DNA from: Thalassobius vesicularis
Lineage (GTDB): Bacteria > Pseudomonadota > Alphaproteobacteria > Rhodobacterales > Rhodobacteraceae
Reading direction: 5' to 3'
Length of the DNA: 64,000 bases
Assembly (NCBI RefSeq): GCF_004799325.1
Contig: NZ_SSMD01000010.1
Coordinates: 1-64,000 of the forward strand
Shown here: positions 54,521 to 63,884 of the stretch, one piece after another
Layout of the letters: each line of letters starts with the position of its first letter
How positions within the stretch are numbered: position 1 is the stretch's first letter
Program-made: the position numbers and the translations under genes
The notes under the pieces: generated by a model
Seen by the model: only the letters and a program-made list of their open reading frames with translations
The model's database searches: none
What the model was told of the DNA's origin: nothing

Positions 54521-55381
54521 ATGATTGATCCAGACGCGCTCTTGGCGCGCCAATTCGCGCCGATCGAGCACAGCTATGACACCCGCGACGTGATCCTGTA
54601 CGCGTTGGGGCTGGGCCTGGGCACCGATCCGCTGAACCCCGCACATCTGCGCGCCACCTACGAACGCGCCGAGGGCTTTGGCGCCCTGCCCGCGATGGTC
54701 AACGTGCTGGCCTATCCCGGCTTCTGGGCGATGGAGCCTGACACAGGCATCACCTGGCAGAAACTGCTGCACGGCGAACAGTCGCTGACCTTGCACGCCC
54801 CCCTGCCCGCCAAGGGAACGTTGATCGGCCAGACCCGCATCACCGGGCTGGTGGACAAGGGCGAAGGCAAGGGCGCGCTGATCTATTCAGAGCGCACGCT
54901 GACCGACAAGGCCACCGGCACCCTGATTGCCACCGTCGCCGGCACCACCTTTGCCCGCGCCGACGGCGGCTTTGGCGGCGCGTCGGGGCCGACGAAGCCC
55001 GTGCACACCCTGCCTGACCGCGCCCCCGACTGCCATTTCGACCACCAGACCCCCGAGGGTGCGGCGCTGATCTACCGTCTGTCCGGCGATTACAACCCGC
55101 TGCACGCCGACCCCGCCATCGCCACGCAGGCTGGCTTTACCCGTCCGATCCTGCACGGCCTGTGCTCGCTGGGTGTGGCGTCGTGGTCGATCACACAGGC
55201 GCTGGCCGATGGCCGCTCCGAGGCGCTGACCCATCTGCAGCTGCGCTTCACCTCGCCCGTCTACCCCGGCGAAACCATCCGCACCGAGATGTGGCAGGAC
55301 GGGGCCGACGTGTCCTTCCGCGCCCGCGTGCTGGAACGCGATGTCGTCGTATTGAACAACGGACTGGCCCGCCTGGGCTGA
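54521..55381 (+). CDS. MaoC-family enoyl-CoA hydratase 2
   Basis: 286 aa from the ATG at 54521 (MIDPDALLARQFAPIEHSYD) after a GGGAGGAG site. Double hot-dog fold; the catalytic motif is in SGDYNPLHADPAIATQAGFT followed by RPILHGLCSLGVAS, the Asp/His pair of hydratase 2 as in HSD17B4. It hydrates trans-2-enoyl-CoA to (R)-3-hydroxyacyl-CoA. It opens the run with DUF35, thiolase, SDR and CoA-transferase genes. Bulky substrates (steroid or terpenoid side chains, branched acids) are usual for this family. Confidence 0.9.
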   Translation: MIDPDALLARQFAPIEHSYDTRDVILYALGLGLGTDPLNPAHLRATYERAEGFGALPAMVNVLAYPGFWAMEPDTGITWQKLLHGEQSLTLHAPLPAKGTLIGQTRITGLVDKGEGKGALIYSERTLTDKATGTLIATVAGTTFARADGGFGGASGPTKPVHTLPDRAPDCHFDHQTPEGAALIYRLSGDYNPLHADPAIATQAGFTRPILHGLCSLGVASWSITQALADGRSEALTHLQLRFTSPVYPGETIRTEMWQDGADVSFRARVLERDVVVLNNGLARLG

Positions 55382-55403
55382 TTTCTGCAAGGATTTCCAT
55401 AAG

Positions 55404-55814
55404 ATGAGCCAAAAACTTCAACCAACCGTCTACCCCGAGACGCGGTTCTACTGGGATGGCGCCAAGGCCGGCAAACTGATGCTGCAACGCTGCACGCCCT
55501 GCGACCGCGCCTATTTCCCGCCGCGCCCGTTCTGCCCGGAATGCGGCTCGCGCGATGTGACCGTTGTGCAGGCGTCGGGTCGCGCCACGCTGCATTCCTA
55601 CGTGATCAACCACATGCCCGCGCCGGGCTACGAGCCGCCCTTCACCGTCGCCGCCGTCACGCTAGAGGAAGGCCCCCGCATGATGACCAACATCGTCGAT
55701 TGCCCCGCCGATCCGGCCGCGCTGACCCTGGACATGCCGCTGGAAGTGACGTTTGAAACCCGCGGAGACATGGCCGTCCCGGTCTTCCGCCCCGCGAAAG
55801 GGGGTGCCGCATGA
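55404..55814 (+). CDS. DUF35 Zn-ribbon/OB-fold protein, thiolase partner
   Basis: 136 aa. Zinc ribbon with Cys30, Cys33, Cys44 and Cys47 (RCTPCDRAYFPPRPFCPECG), then an OB-fold (TLHSYVINHMPAPGYEPPFT). DUF35 proteins bind SCP2-type thiolases and acyl-CoA, as in steroid side-chain cleavage. It overlaps the thiolase gene by 4 nt, so the two probably form a complex. Confidence 0.91.
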   Translation: MSQKLQPTVYPETRFYWDGAKAGKLMLQRCTPCDRAYFPPRPFCPECGSRDVTVVQASGRATLHSYVINHMPAPGYEPPFTVAAVTLEEGPRMMTNIVDCPADPAALTLDMPLEVTFETRGDMAVPVFRPAKGGAA

Positions 55815-56956
55815 GCCGCGCAGAAATCGCCATCGTCGGAGCCGCCGAAACCACCCAGATGGGCAAGGTCCCGCATCTCAGCCAGACCGGCCTGCACGCC
55901 GATGCGGCCCTGAACGCGCTGGCCGATTGCGGCCTGACGGTCAAGGACATCGACGGCATCGCCACCGGCGGCCACGACGCCGCCGAGATCGCGCAGTACC
56001 TTGGCATCACGCCGACCTGGCTGGACGGCACCTCGGTCGGGGGCTGTTCGTTCATCGCCCATGTCCGCCACGCGGCGGCGGCGATCAAGGCGGGCCTGTG
56101 CACCACCGTCCTGATCACCCACGGCGAAAGCGGCCGGTCCAACCTGCGCAACCATCGCCCGATCTTCCCGTCGCAGCACCAGCAGGATTTCGAGTCGATC
56201 TACGGCGCGCTGTTCCCGCCCTCGCGGTTCACCCTGCCGGTGATGCGCAAGATGAAGGATGACGGGCTGACGCTGGAACAGATCGCCTCGGTCGCGGTGG
56301 TTCAGCGCGAATGGGCGGCCTTTCACCCCCGCGCCACGGCCCGCGATCCGCTGACCGTCGATGACGTGCTCTCGGCCAAGATGATCGCTTGGCCCTTCAC
56401 CAAGCTGATGTGCTGCCTGGTGTCGGACGGCGGCGGTGCCCTGATCCTGACCAGCGCCGAGCGCGCCAAGGATTTCCCGACCAAGCCCGTCTACCTGCGC
56501 GGCATGGGCGGCGAAAGCGCCGAAGGCCCGATGGTCTCCCAGATGGAGGATTTCACCACCTCGCGCGCCTTCCGCGTCTCGGGCAAGAAAGCCTTTGACG
56601 CCGCGGGCATCACCCATTCGGACGTAGATCACCTGATGATCTACGACGCCTTCGCGCATCTGCCGATCTACGGCCTCGAAGACCTCGGCTTCGTCAAGAA
56701 GGGCGAAGGCGGTGCCTTCATCGCCGAAGGCCACACCCGTCCCGGCGGCAAGCTGCCGCTGAACACCAATGGTGGCGGTCTCAGCTACATGCACTCGGGC
56801 ATGTACGGCATGTACGCCCTGCAAGAGGGCGTGCGCCAGATGCGCGGCGTGTCCCCGGCGCAGGTCAAGGACGCGAAACTGTCGGTCGTGCATGGCGTCG
56901 GCGGCATGTTCTCGGCCTCGGCCACGGCCGTTCTGACGTCGGAGGACCGCTGGTGA
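55811..56956 (+). CDS. SCP2-type thiolase / acetyl-CoA acetyltransferase
   Basis: 381 aa. Nucleophile candidate Cys79 in TSVGGCSFIAHVRHA and C-terminal HGVGGMFSASATAVL. The sequence belongs to the SCPx/lipid-transfer thiolase branch that works with DUF35 partners and handles bulky 3-ketoacyl-CoA or retro-aldol substrates. Overlaps DUF35 and SDR genes by 4 nt each. Whether it is a thiolase or aldolase cannot be read with certainty. Confidence 0.87.
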   Translation: MSRAEIAIVGAAETTQMGKVPHLSQTGLHADAALNALADCGLTVKDIDGIATGGHDAAEIAQYLGITPTWLDGTSVGGCSFIAHVRHAAAAIKAGLCTTVLITHGESGRSNLRNHRPIFPSQHQQDFESIYGALFPPSRFTLPVMRKMKDDGLTLEQIASVAVVQREWAAFHPRATARDPLTVDDVLSAKMIAWPFTKLMCCLVSDGGGALILTSAERAKDFPTKPVYLRGMGGESAEGPMVSQMEDFTTSRAFRVSGKKAFDAAGITHSDVDHLMIYDAFAHLPIYGLEDLGFVKKGEGGAFIAEGHTRPGGKLPLNTNGGGLSYMHSGMYGMYALQEGVRQMRGVSPAQVKDAKLSVVHGVGGMFSASATAVLTSEDRW

Positions 56957-57738
56957 GCTTCGCAGGAAAAACCGTCTGCGTCTCGGGCGGGACCAGTGGC
57001 ATCAACCTTGGCATCGCCCGGCATTTCGCCTCGCAGGGGGCGCGGGTCTTCGTGTTCTCGCGCTCGGCCGACAAGGTCGACGCCGCCGTGGCCGCGCTGC
57101 AATCGCTGGGGGCCGAGGCCGCCGGCACCGCCGCCGACGTGCGCGACGCCACCGCGATCGAGGCCGCCATCGCCGCCTGTGTCGACCGCTTCGGCCCCAT
57201 CGACATCCTCGTGTCCGGCGCTGCGGGCAATTTCGTGGCCCGCGCCGCCGACATCTCCTCGAACGGGTTCCGCGCCGTGCTCGAGATCGACCTCTTGGGC
57301 ACCCACCACGTCATGCGCGCCGCCTGGCCGCATCTGCGCAAACCGGGCGCGTCGGTCATCAACATCTCGGCCGGTCAGGCCAGCGTGGCGATGATCGGTC
57401 AGGCCCATGTCTGTGCCGCCAAGGCCGGGGTCGACATGTTGACCCGCACTTTGGCGTTGGAATGGGGGCCGTCGGGCGTGCGTGTGAACTCGGTCCTGCC
57501 CGGCCCCATCGGTGACACCGAGGGCGTCAAGCGCCTGATGCCGGACGAGGCGTCGCTGCAAAAGAAGCTCGCCTCGGTGCCGCTGCGTCGTATGGGCACC
57601 ACGCAAGATGTGGCTGCGCTCTGCGCCTTTCTGTGTTCCGATGCGGCCAGCTACATCACCGGCACGGTGATCCCGGTGGACGGGGGGGCGATCCTGAACC
57701 CCATGCCCACCCGGATGGAGGAGTTCATGAATGCCTGA
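56953..57738 (+). CDS. SDR enzyme resembling 2,4-dienoyl-CoA reductase (DECR2 type)
   Basis: 261 aa. Cofactor loop SGGTSGINLGIARHF and NAG-like SGAAGNFVARAADIS. The usual catalytic YxxxK is VCAAK, with Lys157 kept but Val153 in place of Tyr. This loss of Tyr together with ALEWGPSGVRVNSVLPGPIG is typical of 2,4-dienoyl-CoA reductases (DECR2), which reduce double bonds in unsaturated acyl-CoAs with NADPH. Overlaps the thiolase gene by 4 nt and the CoA-transferase gene by 8. Confidence 0.82.
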   Translation: MSFAGKTVCVSGGTSGINLGIARHFASQGARVFVFSRSADKVDAAVAALQSLGAEAAGTAADVRDATAIEAAIAACVDRFGPIDILVSGAAGNFVARAADISSNGFRAVLEIDLLGTHHVMRAAWPHLRKPGASVINISAGQASVAMIGQAHVCAAKAGVDMLTRTLALEWGPSGVRVNSVLPGPIGDTEGVKRLMPDEASLQKKLASVPLRRMGTTQDVAALCAFLCSDAASYITGTVIPVDGGAILNPMPTRMEEFMNA

Positions 57739-60193
57739 CACTGGTGCCCTGACGGGCCTTCGGGTCCTGGATCTGAGCGATGCGCGCGGCGTTCTGGCCG
57801 GGCGTATCCTGGCCCTGATGGGTGCCGATGTTCTGGCCGTGGAACCCCCGCAGGGCAGCGATGCCCGCCGCCAGCCCCCCTTTGACGAGGCCGGAGGCTC
57901 GCTCTACTGGGCCGCGCTGGGAACCGGCCGCCGCTCGCTTCTGCTGGACGCAGAGGGCGAGCGCGACCGCCTGAACCGCCTGATCGCCGCCGCCGATGTG
58001 GTGATCCAAAGCGGCAGCCCCGCCCGCGACGGGTTTCTGGACACCGACGCGCTGCTGGCGCTGAACCCGCGCGTCATCCACGCGCTGATCACCCCCTACG
58101 GGCTGACCGGCCCCAAGGCGCATTACGCCGACAGCGACCTGACGCTCTGGGCCTCGGGCGGGCCGCTGAAACCGACCGAAAGCCAGACCGGCATTCCCAC
58201 CCGCATGACCCTGCCGCAGGCCTATCACCACGCCGCCGCCGATGCCGTCTGCGGGATCATGGTCGCGCTCGAGGCACGCCGCCAGTCCGGCCGGGGCCAG
58301 CAAGTCGCCACCTCGGCGCAGGCGTCGGCCACGCAATCCACCCTGTCGCTTAGCATGGCGAAGGTGATCGGCCACCCCGACTACGTTTTCCGGGCCGAGG
58401 TCAAATCCAAGAAGAAACAGCTGGACCTGTCCGGCAGCGGCTCGCGTACGCAGCGGTCGAAATGGGCCTGCAAGGACGGGCTGATCGAGATGCACCTCGC
58501 CCTTGGCCCCGCCGCCGGGCGCTTTACCAACAACCTGTTCGCGCTGATGCATGCGCGCGGCGCCTGTTCCGATGAATTCGCCGCCTGGGATTGGGTGACC
58601 CTGCCCCCGCGCATCGAAAACGACGAGATCCCCGAAGAGAAGATGGAGGAGGCCCGCACCCAGGTCGCCGACTTCATCGCCCGCTTCACCAAGCGCGACG
58701 CGATCGAACTGGCGCTGGAACACCGCCTGATGCTGGCCCCGATCATGTCGGTGGCCGATCTGGCCGATAACCCCCACGCCTCTGCGCGCGCCTTTTTCCA
58801 GCAGGTCGGGGGGCTGTCGCTGCCCGGTCCGCTGGCGCAGGGGTTCGACACCGGATTTGTCACCCCTTGCCCTGCGCCCACTCCCGGCGAGGGCGGCGCC
58901 GAAGCCGAGGCCGAATGGCTTGCTTCGCGCGCCACCCCTTCCCCGTTCCTGCCCGAGGGCACGGAACCAACCCCGCTTCCCGCACGTCCCCTGTCGGGCC
59001 TGCGTGTACTGGATCTGTCCTGGGTCGTCGCGGGTCCGATGATCGGCCGCTGTCTGGCTGATTTCGGCGCTCAGATCATCCGTGTCGAAAGCTCCAAACG
59101 CCCCGAGGTCGCCCGCCTGACCGGCCCCTTCCCGGGCGGGGTGCGCGATCTGGACCGCTCGGGCCTTTATGAGAACTGCAACGCCGGCAAACGCGGCATT
59201 ACGCTGGACCTGGCCACCCCCGAAGGGCGCGAGATCGTCGCCCAACTGGCCGCCCGCGCCGATGTGCTGGTCGAAAGCTTTGCGCCCGGACAGATGGATC
59301 GCTGGGGGCTGGGATACGACGCCCTGTCGCGCGGCAATCCCGGTCTGGTCATGCTCTCTACCTCTTTGATGGGGCAGCGCGGGCCGTGGCACGGCTTGGC
59401 AGGCTTTGGCAATATCGGTGCAGCAATGTCCGGCATCCAGATGCTGGCCGGGCGCGAGGGCGCCGATCCCGTCGGCCCCTACGGCCCCTACACCGATTTC
59501 GTCGCCCCGCGCCTGGCCCTGCCGGTGCTGCTGGCCGCGCTTGAGGATCGCCGCAAGACCGGCGTTGGCCGCCATCTGGACGTCTCGCAGGCCGAGGCCG
59601 GGATGCAATTCATCGCCACCGCCTTTGCCGAGCATGCCGCAACCGGCCGCATCCCCGCGGCCCGCGGCAATCGCGATCCTCTGGCGGTGCCGAACAATTG
59701 CTATCCCTGCCGTGCCGCGCCCGGTGAAACCGCCTGGGTCGCGCTCAGCATCCCCGACGACACCGCCTGGGCCGCATTGCGCGATGTGACCGGCCTGCCC
59801 GCCCTGTCGGACCCCGCCCTGCGCACCCGCGCCGGCCGTCACGCCGACGAGGCGCGCATCGACGAGGCCCTCGCCACCTGGACCCGCGAAATGACCGCGA
59901 AAGAGGCCGAGGATCTGCTGCAAGACGCCGGGATCGCCGCCCATGTCGTGGCCGCGCCCGACGATCTGGCGCGCGATCCGCAACTGGCCGCCCTTGGGCA
60001 TTTCGCCTCGACCCCGCGCGCCGATGGCACCCCCGCCTGGCACGAGGCCTGCCGCTTCGTTCTGTCCGGCACGCCCGCGCTGACGGCCTTTGCCGCCCCG
60101 CATTTCGGCCGCGACTCCGACGCGATCCTGACCGAGCTGGGCCTGCCACCCGACCGCATCGCGCAGCTTCACGCAAACGGCATCCTGACATGA
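57731..60193 (+). CDS. Fused double CaiB/BaiF (class III) CoA-transferase
   Basis: 820 aa made of two CaiB/BaiF domains (about 1-400 and 415-820) joined by a linker. Each keeps the position of the catalytic Asp: Asp171 (AAADAVCGIMVAL) and Asp589 (YTDFVAPRLALPVL). CoA-transferases of this class move CoA from an acyl-CoA donor to a carboxylic acid; most are dimers of one domain, so this is a natural fusion. In steroid, terpenoid or hydroxy-acid routes they also act as racemases. Ends the MaoC-DUF35-thiolase-SDR run; a strong terminator follows. Confidence 0.9.
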   Translation: MPDTGALTGLRVLDLSDARGVLAGRILALMGADVLAVEPPQGSDARRQPPFDEAGGSLYWAALGTGRRSLLLDAEGERDRLNRLIAAADVVIQSGSPARDGFLDTDALLALNPRVIHALITPYGLTGPKAHYADSDLTLWASGGPLKPTESQTGIPTRMTLPQAYHHAAADAVCGIMVALEARRQSGRGQQVATSAQASATQSTLSLSMAKVIGHPDYVFRAEVKSKKKQLDLSGSGSRTQRSKWACKDGLIEMHLALGPAAGRFTNNLFALMHARGACSDEFAAWDWVTLPPRIENDEIPEEKMEEARTQVADFIARFTKRDAIELALEHRLMLAPIMSVADLADNPHASARAFFQQVGGLSLPGPLAQGFDTGFVTPCPAPTPGEGGAEAEAEWLASRATPSPFLPEGTEPTPLPARPLSGLRVLDLSWVVAGPMIGRCLADFGAQIIRVESSKRPEVARLTGPFPGGVRDLDRSGLYENCNAGKRGITLDLATPEGREIVAQLAARADVLVESFAPGQMDRWGLGYDALSRGNPGLVMLSTSLMGQRGPWHGLAGFGNIGAAMSGIQMLAGREGADPVGPYGPYTDFVAPRLALPVLLAALEDRRKTGVGRHLDVSQAEAGMQFIATAFAEHAATGRIPAARGNRDPLAVPNNCYPCRAAPGETAWVALSIPDDTAWAALRDVTGLPALSDPALRTRAGRHADEARIDEALATWTREMTAKEAEDLLQDAGIAAHVVAAPDDLARDPQLAALGHFASTPRADGTPAWHEACRFVLSGTPALTAFAAPHFGRDSDAILTELGLPPDRIAQLHANGILT

Positions 60194-60194
60194 A

Positions 60195-60220
60195 AAAAGC
60201 CCCGGTTTCCCGGGGCTTTT
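60195..60220. terminator. Bidirectional terminator between CoA-transferase and crotonase genes
   Basis: AAAAGCCCCGG (60195-60205) pairs with CCGGGGCTTTT (60210-60220) over a TTTC loop. A-rich left side and T-rich right side serve both convergent genes. Confidence 0.9.
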
Positions 60221-60223
60221 CCT

Positions 60224-61030
60224 TTAGCGGAAGTTGAACTTCGGTGGCTGTTTCTGCGTGAACCGCTCCAGCGCCTCCTGATGATAGCCGCTGGACAGGC
60301 AGATCGCCTGCGCCTGCGCCTCAAAGGTCAGCAGGGTTTCGGCGTCCTCCTCCATCGCGCGGCTGGCAATCTGCTTGGTCAGCGCAAACGCCGTGCGCGA
60401 GGCGTCGCACATCATGCCCGCCACCTGCCACGCGCGCTCCAGCAGCTGCGCATGGGGCACCACCTCCAGCGCGATCCCGATGCGCTGTGCTTCTTCGGCG
60501 TCCACGGTGCGGCCGGTATAGAACAGCTCTTTGGCGCGCTGCAGCCCGACCATCCGGGGCAGCGAGTAGAACAGCCCCCCGTCCGGCACAGCACCCACCT
60601 TGCAGAACGACGCGTTGAAGCTGGCCCGGTCCGAGGCCAGCACGATATCGCCCACCAGCGCCAGCCCCAGACCCGCGCCATAGGCCGGGCCATCAACGGC
60701 GCAGATCACCGGCACCGACAGCTCTCGCAGCATCCGCAGCCAGCCGTGCAGGTGGCGCATCCTGGGGGCGAAATCCTCGGCCCCGTGCACCAGACCGGCC
60801 TTGTGATTGGCCAGCATCCGCTTCAGATCGCCCCCCGCGCAGAACACCCCGTCCGAGCCGGTCAGGATCACCGCCCGCAGCTCGGTATCCGTCGCCAGCC
60901 CGCGCACGCAGGCATCCAGCGCCTGCTTCATCGCGTCCGACAGCGCGTTGCGGCTGTCGGGCTCGGTCATCTCGATCAGCGCGATCCCGTTCTTGCGCGT
61001 CACACGCAATGCTTTGGTTTCATTGGTCAT
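60224..61030 (-). CDS. Crotonase-family enoyl-CoA hydratase/isomerase
   Basis: 268 aa from the ATG at 61030 (MTNETKALRVTRKNGIALIE), overlapping the ligase stop as ATGA; a longer frame to 61111 is rejected. Oxyanion-hole FCAGGDLKRM and VDGPAYGAGLGLALVGDIVL are present. The active-site loop FCKVGAVPDGGLFYSLPRMVG has Asp150 (VPDGG), as in PaaG-like isomerases, and the usual first catalytic Glu of hydratases seems replaced. So isomerase or another crotonase reaction is as likely as simple hydration. Confidence 0.87.
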   Translation of the reverse strand: MTNETKALRVTRKNGIALIEMTEPDSRNALSDAMKQALDACVRGLATDTELRAVILTGSDGVFCAGGDLKRMLANHKAGLVHGAEDFAPRMRHLHGWLRMLRELSVPVICAVDGPAYGAGLGLALVGDIVLASDRASFNASFCKVGAVPDGGLFYSLPRMVGLQRAKELFYTGRTVDAEEAQRIGIALEVVPHAQLLERAWQVAGMMCDASRTAFALTKQIASRAMEEDAETLLTFEAQAQAICLSSGYHQEALERFTQKQPPKFNFR

Positions 61031-62603
61031 TTCCGAGCCTCCAGCAGGGTGCGCTTGATCGCGTTCTTGTCGATCTTGTTGGTGGGCGACAGCGGCAGCG
61101 CCTCGGGCCACACCGTGATCCCGCGCGGTGCCTTGTAGTGGCGATCAGATCGCGGCAATGCGCGATCAGCGCCTCGGCCGTCACCGACTGCCCCGGATGC
61201 AGCGCCACCACGGCATGCACCTCTTCGCCCCAATGCGGATGCGGCAGGCCCAGCACGGCGCATTGCGCCACCGCCGGGTGTTTGGACAAGGCGTTCTCGG
61301 TCTCGATCGGGTAAACGTTCTCGCCGCCCGAGATGATCATCTCCTTGGTGCGTCCGACCAGGAACAGATAGCCGTCCTCGTCCAGATAGCCCGCGTCGCC
61401 GGTGTGGTAGAACCCGCCGCGCATGGCGTGGGCGGTGTCCTCGGGGCGGTTCCAGTAGCCGTTCATCACCTGCGGCCCGCGCACGATGATCTCGCCCGAC
61501 TGGCCCATCGGCACCGGCTGGTCGTTCTCGTCCACGATGCGCAGATCGCAATAAATCGCCGGCTTTCCGACCGAGGCCAGTTTCACCAGCATCGGGCTGC
61601 CCGGCATGTGATCCGCCGGTGGCAGCACCGCCAGCACAGGGGACGTTTCCGTCATTCCGTAGCCCTGACAGAACGTGATGCCGGGGATCACGCGCAGCGC
61701 CCGTTCCATCAGCGTCACCGGCATCGGGGCCGCGCCATAGGTCAGGCACCGGATCGAGGAGAAATCGAAACGGCCAAACTCCGGGTGGTCCAAAATCATC
61801 CGCAGCATGGTCGGCACCAGAGTCATCGTGGTGATGCCCTGCGACTGGATCATCTCCATCGTCTCGTCGACCTCGAACTTCGACTGCACCACCATCGTCG
61901 CGCCATAGCACAGCGCGGTGTAGACGCGGCTGCCCGTGCCCAGATGGAACATCGGCCCCGACAGCAGCAGCACGTCGTCCTGCCGGAACCCATACAGATG
62001 ACCCGAGCCGGTGGCGTTCACCAGCAGGTTGGAATGCGACAGCATCACCCCCTTCGGCACCCCGGTCGTCCCCGAGGTGTAGAACAGGATCATCGTGTCA
62101 TCCGACTGACTGGCCCGGTCACGGAACGCGTCGTTCGGCACCGGCGGCATCGCCTCGATCACCGCGTCATAGGACATGGTCCCGGCTGGCAGATCGTCGC
62201 CCGGCGCGTCCCAATCGGCCAGAATCAAGTGCTTCAGCGAGGGGCACAGCTCCATCAGCGCCGCCGCCCGTTCGGTGAAATGGCGGTCCACGATCAGCAC
62301 CTCGGGGGTGCAATCGGCGATCACCTCGACCATTTCCGCTTCGGACAGGCGGAAGTTGATGGGGGCGGCAATCGCCCCGATCATGCACGGTGTAAAATAG
62401 GTCTCGACCAGCCAGTGAGAGTTCTGCCCCAGGTACGCCACCCGGTCGCCCACGCCCACGCCCAGCCCGATCAGCGCCTGCGCCATGCGGTGAACGCGGT
62501 CGTTGAACTGCGCCCAGCTGTAATCGCGCCCCTCGAAATGCAGCGCCTTTCGGTCGGGCGTGGCGGCCGCGTATTTGCGGATCAGATCCGGAAACTGGAT
62601 CAT
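61027..62603 (-). pseudogene. Acyl-CoA ligase with 1-nt frameshift near its C-terminus
   Basis: AMP-forming ligase from the ATG at 62603 (MIQFPDLIRKYAAATPDRKA), ATP loop FYTSGTTGVPKG at about 174-185. The frame stays good to about residue 487 (IAHCRDLIA). It then switches at 61139-61142 to another frame that reads HYKAPRGITVWPEALPLSPT and ends NKIDKNAIKRTLLEARK, the normal C-terminus with the catalytic Lys. The total of 1577 nt needs exactly one more base to be 526 codons, and the second frame ends in an ATGA overlap with the crotonase gene. So a base (a C in GCC-AC on the minus strand) is missing. Either a real inactivating deletion or a sequence error. Confidence 0.88.
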
Positions 62604-63751
62604 TTCGCCCCCCCGGTGACCGCGCGGCCGATGATCTCGCGCATGATTTCCCCGGTGCCGCCTGCGATCCGTCCCACGCGCGCATCCGCCCAGGCCCGTG
62701 CGACGGGATATTCCCACATGTAGCCGTAGCCGCCGAACATCTGCAGGCAGTCATCCAGGCATTTGCACAGCGTTTCCGAGGTCACCATCTTCGCCAGCGC
62801 CGCATCCACCGCGTCCAGCTTCTTCTCCAGGTGCATTTCCAGGCACTTGTCGGTGAAGACGCGCATGACCACGGCCTGCGCCTTGATCTCGGCCAGCTTG
62901 AAGCGCGTGTTCTGGAAATCCGCGATCGAGCGGCCAAACGCCTTGCGCTGGCTGGTGTGATCGACGGTCCATTCCAGCGCCGCCTCCAGCGCGGCACTCG
63001 CACGCACCGCCTGAATCAGACGTTCCTGCGGCAGCTGTTCCATCAGCTGGTAGAACCCGCGCCCTTCGGCACCCAGCAGGTTGCCCACCGGCACCCGCAC
63101 GTTGTCAAAGAACAGCTCGGCCGTGTCCTGCGCCTTCCAGCCGACCTTTTCCAGCAGCTTGCCCTTGGTGAACCCGGCGCGATCCGCCTCGACCAGGATC
63201 AGGCTGGTGCCTTTCGCGCCCTGCGACGGGTCGGTCTTGCAGGCCAGCACCAGGATGTCGCAATTGCCGCCATTGGTGATGAACACCTTCTGGCCGTTGA
63301 TGACGAACTCGTCACCGTCGCGCACGGCGGTCGTCTTGATTCCCTGCACGTCCGAGCCCGCCGCCGGTTCCGTCATGGCAATCGCGCCGATCACCTCGCC
63401 CGCGGCCATCTTGGGCAGCCATTTCGCCTTCAGCTCGTCCGAGCCGTAATGCAGGATATAAGGTGCCACGATATCCGAATGCAGCGAGAACCCCGGCCCC
63501 ATCGCCCCGGCGCGCGCCAGCTCCTCCATCACGATCATCGAGAACACGAAATCCGCGCCCGCACCGCCGTATTCCTCGGGCATGGCCGCACACAGCAGCC
63601 CGTTCTCCCCCGCCTTACGCCAGGCTTCGCGGCTGACACGGCCGTCTTTTTCCCACTCGGCATGGTAGGGGCTGATTTCCTTCTCCACGAATCGGCGAAC
63701 CATCTCGCGGAACATGTCATGTTCTTCGTTGAACAAAGTGCGTTCGAACAT
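62600..63751 (-). CDS. Acyl-CoA dehydrogenase
   Basis: 383 aa from the ATG at 63751 (MFERTLFNEEHDMFREMVRR) after a GGGAGGAG site; an extension to 63832 is not supported. FAD-binding AMTEPAAGSDVQGIKTTAVR and FITNGGNCDILVLA, C-terminal QMFGGYGYMWEYPVARAWAD. It makes the alpha-beta double bond in acyl-CoA and passes electrons to ETF. Overlaps the ligase gene by 4 nt; divergent from the SDR at 63885, with an operator palindrome between. Confidence 0.92.
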   Translation of the reverse strand: MFERTLFNEEHDMFREMVRRFVEKEISPYHAEWEKDGRVSREAWRKAGENGLLCAAMPEEYGGAGADFVFSMIVMEELARAGAMGPGFSLHSDIVAPYILHYGSDELKAKWLPKMAAGEVIGAIAMTEPAAGSDVQGIKTTAVRDGDEFVINGQKVFITNGGNCDILVLACKTDPSQGAKGTSLILVEADRAGFTKGKLLEKVGWKAQDTAELFFDNVRVPVGNLLGAEGRGFYQLMEQLPQERLIQAVRASAALEAALEWTVDHTSQRKAFGRSIADFQNTRFKLAEIKAQAVVMRVFTDKCLEMHLEKKLDAVDAALAKMVTSETLCKCLDDCLQMFGGYGYMWEYPVARAWADARVGRIAGGTGEIMREIIGRAVTGGAK

Positions 63752-63819
63752 CTGGGTTTTCTCCTCCCTCGCAATGGCGGCGGGCACCAGATCGCCCATC
63801 GCCGTTCTGTTCGCATCAT

Positions 63820-63850
63820 AATTATCTTGCAAACTGTCAGCAAGCTAATT
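63820..63850. promoter_or_regulatory. Operator-like inverted repeat between ACAD and SDR genes
   Basis: AATTATCTTGC (63820-63830) and GCAAGCTAATT (63840-63850) are reverse complements at 10 of 11 positions with a 9-nt spacer. Position in the divergent gap fits a regulator controlling both directions; the regulator is not in the window. Confidence 0.6.
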
Positions 63851-63884
63851 AAATAGGTTTCAACAATTCGGAGGGAGGACCAGC

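Noticed and set aside
57725-60172. 815-residue open frame on the minus strand
   Set aside because: Antisense to the CaiB fusion; no family signal, Gly/Arg/His-rich shadow of a high-GC gene. The plus-strand protein has clear CaiB motifs.
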